A stretch of 18,871 nucleotides of DNA from Alphaproteobacteria bacterium MarineAlpha10_Bin2 (GTDB taxonomy: Bacteria > Pseudomonadota > Alphaproteobacteria > UBA828). Where the stretch lies: the NCBI GenBank assembly GCA_002937555.1, contig PTKB01000019.1, positions 1 to 18,871 of the forward strand, read 5' to 3'. Both the position numbers and the translations under genes were made by a program. Shown here piece by piece: positions 14,828-18,871 of this stretch. Under the pieces are notes generated by a model. The model saw only the letters and a list, made by a program, of their open reading frames with translations, had not been told where the DNA came from and did not search any database. Each line of letters begins with the position of its first letter. Position 1 is the stretch's first letter.

Positions 14828-15961
14828 TTAGTAGTCGTCCGGCACACCATGCAGGGCTGCCTTGAACCCCATTTCAGGCACCTGCGGCGACCAGAAATCG
14901 ATCGCATAATCAGGCGGTACCGTGCCCGGGCGAATGGTGTTGCAGCCGGCGGCGAATTCCGCTGCCGCGCCGGTCTCACACAGGGCCACATTGTCCTCCG
15001 TCACCTCGATGCCGGTGTAATAGATCAAATGATCCACATCCTCACCGTCGAGCACCTGCATGGCGACGCGGAAGGTATATCCCACCGCCCACAAGCCGGA
15101 GCCGATGGACTGGCCCGATTTGCCGAGCGCGCCTTCGATGCCCGAGGAAACCGGCAGCATTTGCAGGCGGTTGCCGTTAGCCGATTCGCCGGCGCACGGG
15201 ATGATCGGGTTGTCGGGCCACCAGCCGTCCTCGACCTGCATCTGCGAAACCGTGTAGCAGCCGGTTTGCACGACGATGCCGTCGATCTCGTCCCAGCCAT
15301 GGGTGGCGAGCAACTCACGCATCTTAAGACGCGCCGTGGAATGGCTCCAGAAGCCGACCAATTCGGCCAGCATGTTGACGTCCGGATTGCGGGCGATCTC
15401 TTCCTTGACGCCCTGATGATGCTCTTCGCTATAGGACACGCCGGGGACGCCGGTAATGGCGACGATGTTGCCTTTGCCGCCCATCTTGTCGACGACATAT
15501 TTGGTGCGGTAGGCGCCGAGTTTCACGCCGTCGATCTTGACCACATAGGCGCAAGGTTCGGTGACGCCGTTGATCACGACGACGGTTACGCCCTTTTTGC
15601 AGGCGTTCTTGATCACGCCGTTGAGCGCGGTCGGCGAAATCGGGAAGGCGAGGATGGCGTCCGCGCCGGCCTGGATCATGGCGTTCATCTGTTGAATCTG
15701 GCGCGCCGCGTTGGCGCCAGCGGCCTGGACGCGAAGCTCGACCCGGTCAACATATTCCGGCAGCAAGGCCATGGCGGTAATGAGGTTTTTTGCCTCGGTC
15801 TGCCAGGCGTTGCCGACATAGCTCATGCTGTAATAGACCAGCAGCTTGCCGTCTGCGGTTTTGGCCGACGCCCGATTGGGCGCCATGCTCCACGCGATCG
15901 CGACGCCTAAAATGGCAAGAAAAGCGAATCGCGCGAATAATCCGATCGATGATCTTCTCAT
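14828..15961 (-). CDS. periplasmic substrate-binding protein, ABC sugar type
   Basis: This encodes a 377-residue precursor starting at ATG 15961 behind AGGGAGA. Residues 1 to about 32 are a Sec signal peptide (RRSS, hydrophobic FAFLAILGVAIAWSMA, then NRASA-K). The mature chain starts GKLLVYYSMSYVGNAWQTE, the first strand and ligand loop of periplasmic binding fold type I (RbsB-like). It continues with MNAMIQAGADAILAFPISPTALN and GKGNIVAITGVPGVSYSEE, both typical of the family. Six cysteines (in KNAC, EPC, QTGC, IIPC, ALC and AAGC) could form disulfides. The distal SGIEGALGKSGQSIGSGLWAVG and several Trp/Tyr residues may shape the ligand pocket. It is the first gene of the ABC operon and divergent from the isomerase. 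The ligand is unknown; related proteins bind pentoses, hexoses, inositol or autoinducer-2. Confidence 0.92.
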   Translation of the reverse strand: MRRSSIGLFARFAFLAILGVAIAWSMAPNRASAKTADGKLLVYYSMSYVGNAWQTEAKNLITAMALLPEYVDRVELRVQAAGANAARQIQQMNAMIQAGADAILAFPISPTALNGVIKNACKKGVTVVVINGVTEPCAYVVKIDGVKLGAYRTKYVVDKMGGKGNIVAITGVPGVSYSEEHHQGVKEEIARNPDVNMLAELVGFWSHSTARLKMRELLATHGWDEIDGIVVQTGCYTVSQMQVEDGWWPDNPIIPCAGESANGNRLQMLPVSSGIEGALGKSGQSIGSGLWAVGYTFRVAMQVLDGEDVDHLIYYTGIEVTEDNVALCETGAAAEFAAGCNTIRPGTVPPDYAIDFWSPQVPEMGFKAALHGVPDDY

Positions 15962-16064
15962 AGCGATTGTCTCCCTGGTTAAGCCACACTCCAGCGCAAC
16001 CGACAATGCCGGAGCCTTTTGGTCTTGAGAAAGAGTTTGGCGCGTGTTGTTGATGCGAGTCAAT

Positions 16065-16079
16065 CTGATAGGACATCAG
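16065..16079. promoter_or_regulatory. small inverted repeat in the divergent ABC/isomerase intergenic region
   Basis: CTGATAGGACATCAG has perfect 5-base arms around a 5-base spacer. It lies in the 145-base gap between the two divergent genes, 28 bases before the isomerase ATG and about 104 bases before the binding-protein ATG. A shared operator is possible, but short arms like these arise by chance. I found no convincing -35/-10 pair for either gene in this gap. Confidence 0.25.
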
Positions 16080-16106
16080 TAAGGGTATCGTACGGAGCGC
16101 AGCCAT

Positions 16107-17162
16107 ATGAAAACCATCAAGGGACCGGCGATTTATCTGGCGCAATATGTCGGCGACGACGCGCCGTTCGATTCTTGGGATGCCATCACCAAATGGGCGG
16201 CGGAGCTCGGCTATGCGGGCGTTCAGGTGCCGTCTTGGGACAAGCGCCTGTTCGACCTCGACCTGGCCGCCGAAAGCCAGGATTACTGCGATGAATTTTC
16301 CGGTGTCGCCGCCGCCAACGGCGTCGCAATTTCGGAGCTTTCGACTCATCTGCAAGGCCAATGCGTCGCCGTGCATCCCGCCTATGACGCCGGTTTTGAC
16401 GCTTTCGCCGTGCCCGAAGTGCGCGGCGATCCGGCCAAGCGCCAAGCCTGGGCGGTGGATGCGATGCATAAAGCGCCGAAGGCGTCGCGCCGCCTCGGGC
16501 TCGCGGCGCATGTCACCTTTCCCGGAGCGCTGTTATGGCCCTATTTCTACGGTTGGCCGCCGCGGCCCGCCGGGCTGGTGGAAACCGGGTTCGACGAGCT
16601 CGCTCGGCGCTGGCGGCCCATACTGGACGCGTTCGAGGAAGAGGGCGTAGATCTTTGCTATGAGATTCACCCGTCGGAAGACCTCCATGACGGCGTCACC
16701 TTCGACATGTTTCTCGAACGGGTCGACGATCATCCGCGCTGCTGCATCCTCTACGACCCGAGCCATTTCATGCTGCAGCAATTGGACTATTTGGCCTTCA
16801 TCGACATCTACCACGCGCGCATCAAGATGTTCCACGTGAAGGACGCGGAGTTCAATCCGACCGGCCGCCAGGGCGTCTATGGCGGTTATCAATCCTGGGT
16901 CGACCGGGCCGGGCGCTTCCGCTCGCTCGGCGACGGCCAGATCGATTTCGGCGCCATCTTCTCGAAGCTCGCGGCCTATGATTTCGACGGCTGGGCGGTG
17001 CTCGAATGGGAATGCGCCATCAAGCACCCGCTCGACGGCGCACGCGAAGGCGCGCCCTTCATCCGCGACCACATCATCCGGGTGACCGATGTGTCGTTCG
17101 ACGATTTCGTCGCCGGCACGTCGGACGAAGCCGGCAACCGCCGGATCTTGGGGATCGATTAG
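16107..17162 (+). CDS. sugar phosphate isomerase/epimerase (AP endonuclease family 2, TIM barrel)
   Basis: This 351-residue cytoplasmic TIM-barrel protein is of the xylose isomerase-like superfamily, which includes inosose dehydratase/isomerase, tagatose epimerase and hydroxypyruvate isomerase. Likely divalent-metal ligands are Glu186 (CYEIHPSED), Asp217 (LYDPSHF), His243 (MFHVKDAEF) and Glu300 (VLEWEC), in the usual order at the ends of successive strands. The early AAELGYAGVQVP (31-42) and NGVAISELSTHLQGQ (71-85) match the first strands. The length is somewhat larger than the 260-300 norm because of an insertion near residues 85-160 (YDAGFDAFAVP... WPYFYGWPP). The start ATG is preceded by ACGGAG. 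Being divergent from an ABC sugar importer operon, it probably processes the imported compound. The precise reaction is not determinable. Confidence 0.87.
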   Translation: MKTIKGPAIYLAQYVGDDAPFDSWDAITKWAAELGYAGVQVPSWDKRLFDLDLAAESQDYCDEFSGVAAANGVAISELSTHLQGQCVAVHPAYDAGFDAFAVPEVRGDPAKRQAWAVDAMHKAPKASRRLGLAAHVTFPGALLWPYFYGWPPRPAGLVETGFDELARRWRPILDAFEEEGVDLCYEIHPSEDLHDGVTFDMFLERVDDHPRCCILYDPSHFMLQQLDYLAFIDIYHARIKMFHVKDAEFNPTGRQGVYGGYQSWVDRAGRFRSLGDGQIDFGAIFSKLAAYDFDGWAVLEWECAIKHPLDGAREGAPFIRDHIIRVTDVSFDDFVAGTSDEAGNRRILGID

Positions 17163-17202
17163 ACGCGCATCCACGACATCTGGCGGCCGACTTTCTTGGT
17201 GC

Positions 17203-17592
17203 TCAGGCCTCCGTGGCGGCGATAGTTTCCATCTCGATCAACCAGTCGGGATGGGCGAGGCCGGCGACGACAAAGAGCGTCGAGGCGGCCGGATGATCGC
17301 CGAGATAGGAATCGCGGATTTCGCGCATCATGGCGAGATGGGCGCGGTCCATCAAAAGCGTGTTCACCTTGACGATGTCGGTGACCCCCATGCCGGCTTC
17401 TTCGAGCACGGCGAGGGTGTTTTGCCAGACGCGATGGATCTGCGCTTCGATGCCGTCGGCGATGCTGCCGTCCGGATTTGTGCCGACCTGGCCCGAGATG
17501 TGCAGCCAGCGCGCATTGGGTCCGGCTTCGGCGCCATGGCTGTAGCGCGAAGCCGGCGCCGCGATGGAGTTGGGGGTGTGCAGCTTGACCAT
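17203..17592 (-). CDS. RidA/YjgF-like family protein lacking the usual catalytic Arg
   Basis: This is a 129-residue protein starting at ATG 17592 behind GGGAG. It has the RidA fold pattern: WLHISGQVGTNPDGSIADGIEAQ (about 29-51), a helix WQNTLAVLEEAGM, DIVKVNTLLMD (72-82), and the C-terminal DWLIEMETIA (116-125) with Glu120. RidA enzymes hydrolyse reactive enamines/imines such as 2-aminoacrylate, using an arginine in a PAR(S/T) motif. Here the motif reads HPAAST (100-105), with Ala103 in the Arg position, so the classical deaminase activity is doubtful. It begins 11 bases after the LLM oxidoreductase stop and is cotranscribed. Other Rid subgroups lacking this Arg exist with unknown or different roles. 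It converges with the isomerase 40 bases away. Confidence 0.86.
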   Translation of the reverse strand: MVKLHTPNSIAAPASRYSHGAEAGPNARWLHISGQVGTNPDGSIADGIEAQIHRVWQNTLAVLEEAGMGVTDIVKVNTLLMDRAHLAMMREIRDSYLGDHPAASTLFVVAGLAHPDWLIEMETIAATEA

Positions 17593-17603
17593 TTTATCTC
17601 CCG

Positions 17604-18698
17604 TTATGCCGGCGTCCCGCCGAGGGCCGAAAATTTTGGCATGATTTCCTGCGCCAGGCGGGCTTTGGATTCGCGCCAGCCTTCCATATCGTCGAGATGG
17701 TCGTATGAGGTGACCAGCAATTGCCCGAAGCCGCCCGAGGATTCGACGATGTCGGCGATCTTGCGCTCGACGGTGGCCGGGCTGCCGATGCACATATTGT
17801 GATCCATCATATATTCGAGCGTCACATCCGAATCGGCGACGTCGGGATGGTGCTTGCAGGTATCGAGCATGCCGATGCGCTTGAGGACCGGCAGCCAGAA
17901 ATTACGGTATTGATCGCCGATCTCGCCGTTCACCACTTTGTCGCGCGCTTCCGCGTCGCTGTCGGCGACGTAGACGTCGCGCCCAATGCGCCAAATATCG
18001 CGATTTGCCACGCGCCCGGCCTCTGCTGCACCTTTCTCGACCGACTCCCAATGACCGCTCAGATAGGTATTGCCGAAGCTCAGGCTGAGCGGGATGAAGC
18101 CGTTGCGCCCGGCGAGCTCCAAGGTCGGTGAGCCGGCGCTGAATCCGGCGATGGCGAGCTGCGGATAGGGTTTGGTATAGGGCTTGATGTGAAATTTATA
18201 GAGGTCTTCCGGATCGTCGGGCGGGCGTTTGCCGCGCCAAAATTTGCCCTCATATTCGAATTCCTCGTCGCTTTGCCAAAAGCGGATCATGATCTCCAGC
18301 GCTTCTTCCGTCATCTCGCGGTTTTCGCCGCTGAAGCCGTCGATGTTAAAGAGGCCCCAATCGGTCGGAATCGAGCCCGAGCCGATGCCGATATAACAGC
18401 GTCCCTTGGAGATATGGTCGAGCCAGGCAATGCGGTGGGCAAGCTCCGCCGGATGGTGGTAGGGCAGCATATAGCCGCCCGGCGAGACGCGGATATTCTT
18501 GGTTCTTAAGAGCGCCTGGGCAACCAACAGGTCGGGCGCCGGATTGGGCTCGCGCGGCACGGTGTAGTGGCAGCCGACCCAGGCTTCCTCGAAGCCGATC
18601 TGGTCATAAAACTCAAGGGTGTCGAGATTGTGGTAATGCCCTTCCGCGAAATCCCGCTCCGGCGGGTGATTGGGCATCAGGAAGGCGCCGACTTTCAT
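17604..18698 (-). CDS. LLM-class (luciferase-like) flavin-dependent oxidoreductase
   Basis: This 364-residue protein is of the bacterial luciferase-like monooxygenase superfamily, which uses reduced FMN (or F420) supplied by a reductase. The barrel starts MKVGAFLMPNHPPERDF. EEAWVGCHYTVPREPNPAPDLLVAQAL (about 37-63) is the usual substrate-side segment, and LPYHHPAELAHRIAWLDHISKGR (78-100) is the best family hallmark, followed by GIGSGSIPTDW (104-114), a phosphate-binding turn. GFSAGSPTLELAGRNGFIPL is the late flavin-loop region. The length is normal (about 330-400). ATG 18698 follows a GGGAG ribosome binding site; upstream in-frame codons are not conserved-looking. It leads a two-gene unit with the RidA-like protein. 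The substrate may be an alkane, alkanesulfonate, pyrimidine or terpenoid-type compound, not resolvable here. Confidence 0.9.
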   Translation of the reverse strand: MKVGAFLMPNHPPERDFAEGHYHNLDTLEFYDQIGFEEAWVGCHYTVPREPNPAPDLLVAQALLRTKNIRVSPGGYMLPYHHPAELAHRIAWLDHISKGRCYIGIGSGSIPTDWGLFNIDGFSGENREMTEEALEIMIRFWQSDEEFEYEGKFWRGKRPPDDPEDLYKFHIKPYTKPYPQLAIAGFSAGSPTLELAGRNGFIPLSLSFGNTYLSGHWESVEKGAAEAGRVANRDIWRIGRDVYVADSDAEARDKVVNGEIGDQYRNFWLPVLKRIGMLDTCKHHPDVADSDVTLEYMMDHNMCIGSPATVERKIADIVESSGGFGQLLVTSYDHLDDMEGWRESKARLAQEIMPKFSALGGTPA

Positions 18699-18871
18699 GA
18701 CTGCGATCTCCCGGAATTGGTGATTTTCATTATGTTTGCCGGGGGCAGATCGAGCATCGCGAGACCGTGGTGCCGCCTGGGGGAGTAACACTTTATCACC
18801 AACATGCTGAAAGCGAATCATTTTTTACCTGCAAATTTCCTCTGTCCCACACGGCGTCCCTCTAGAACAAC

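Noticed and set aside
18699..18871. CATAAT near 18740 as -10 of the LLM gene and other elements in the right-hand end
   Set aside because: No -35 resembling the consensus lies at 16-18 bases upstream; nothing else recognisable in this stretch.
1..18871. tRNA, rRNA, CRISPR arrays, insertion sequences, attachment sites or phage genes
   Set aside because: No regular direct repeats, transposase or integrase motifs or cloverleaf-like segments were noticed on reading; the window looks like ordinary chromosomal metabolic DNA.

Overview
The window looks like chromosomal DNA from a high-GC Gram-negative bacterium, most likely an alphaproteobacterium. Supporting signs are the IF-1 sequence, a type II NADH dehydrogenase, many Sec signal peptides with SEL1/TPR periplasmic proteins, and a dense set of uptake and catabolic genes (RbsABC-type ABC transporter, Gfo/Idh/MocA dehydrogenase, AP-endonuclease-like sugar isomerase, LLM oxidoreductase, RidA, amidase, CocE hydrolase). 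Gene density is high, no gap exceeds about 170 bases, and I see no phage, IS, CRISPR or RNA gene. Genus or species cannot be assigned from sequence reading alone.

Layout, left to right. (1) 1-824, plus strand: the last codons of a gene entering from the left, a 53-residue secreted small protein, and a TPR lipid-free secreted protein 11 bases later. (2) 931-2265, plus: type II NADH dehydrogenase. (3) 2282-4414, minus: a three-gene unit read Gfo/Idh/MocA oxidoreductase, then a 54-residue two-helix membrane protein, then a SEL1-repeat secreted protein interrupted by a single in-frame TAG. (4) 4564-8431, plus: divergent unit of zinc-type alcohol dehydrogenase/quinone reductase, AS-family amidase, EamA transporter and an ABM-domain protein. 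Between units 3 and 4 two candidate promoters face outward with nearly identical -10 regions. (5) 8452-9223, minus: infA with a good candidate promoter, and a single-domain response regulator. (6) 9392-11110, plus: CocE/NonD hydrolase. (7) 11115-15961, minus: ABC importer operon (binding protein, a stem-loop, double-domain ATPase, and a permease in which two RbsC-like halves are fused in one chain). (8) 16107-17162, plus: sugar isomerase/epimerase, divergent from the ABC operon. (9) 17203-18698, minus: LLM flavin oxidoreductase followed by a RidA-like protein 11 bases downstream. The 173 bases from 18699 to the end hold only the leader of the LLM gene as far as I can see.

How they may work together: units 7 and 8 plausibly form one uptake-and-isomerisation module for a sugar, polyol or related small molecule; the Gfo/Idh/MocA enzyme of unit 3 is of a class often paired with such modules but lies 10 kb away. 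Unit 4 could hydrolyse an amide and move or oxidise its products. The LLM/RidA pair recalls the RutA/RutC type of partnership, but the RidA protein lacks the usual catalytic arginine. Substrates are not determinable from the sequence. The most concrete oddities are the nonsense codon in the SEL1 gene, the fused permease coupled to an asymmetric ATPase, and the arginine-less RidA. I do not see clear evidence of a wholly new system.
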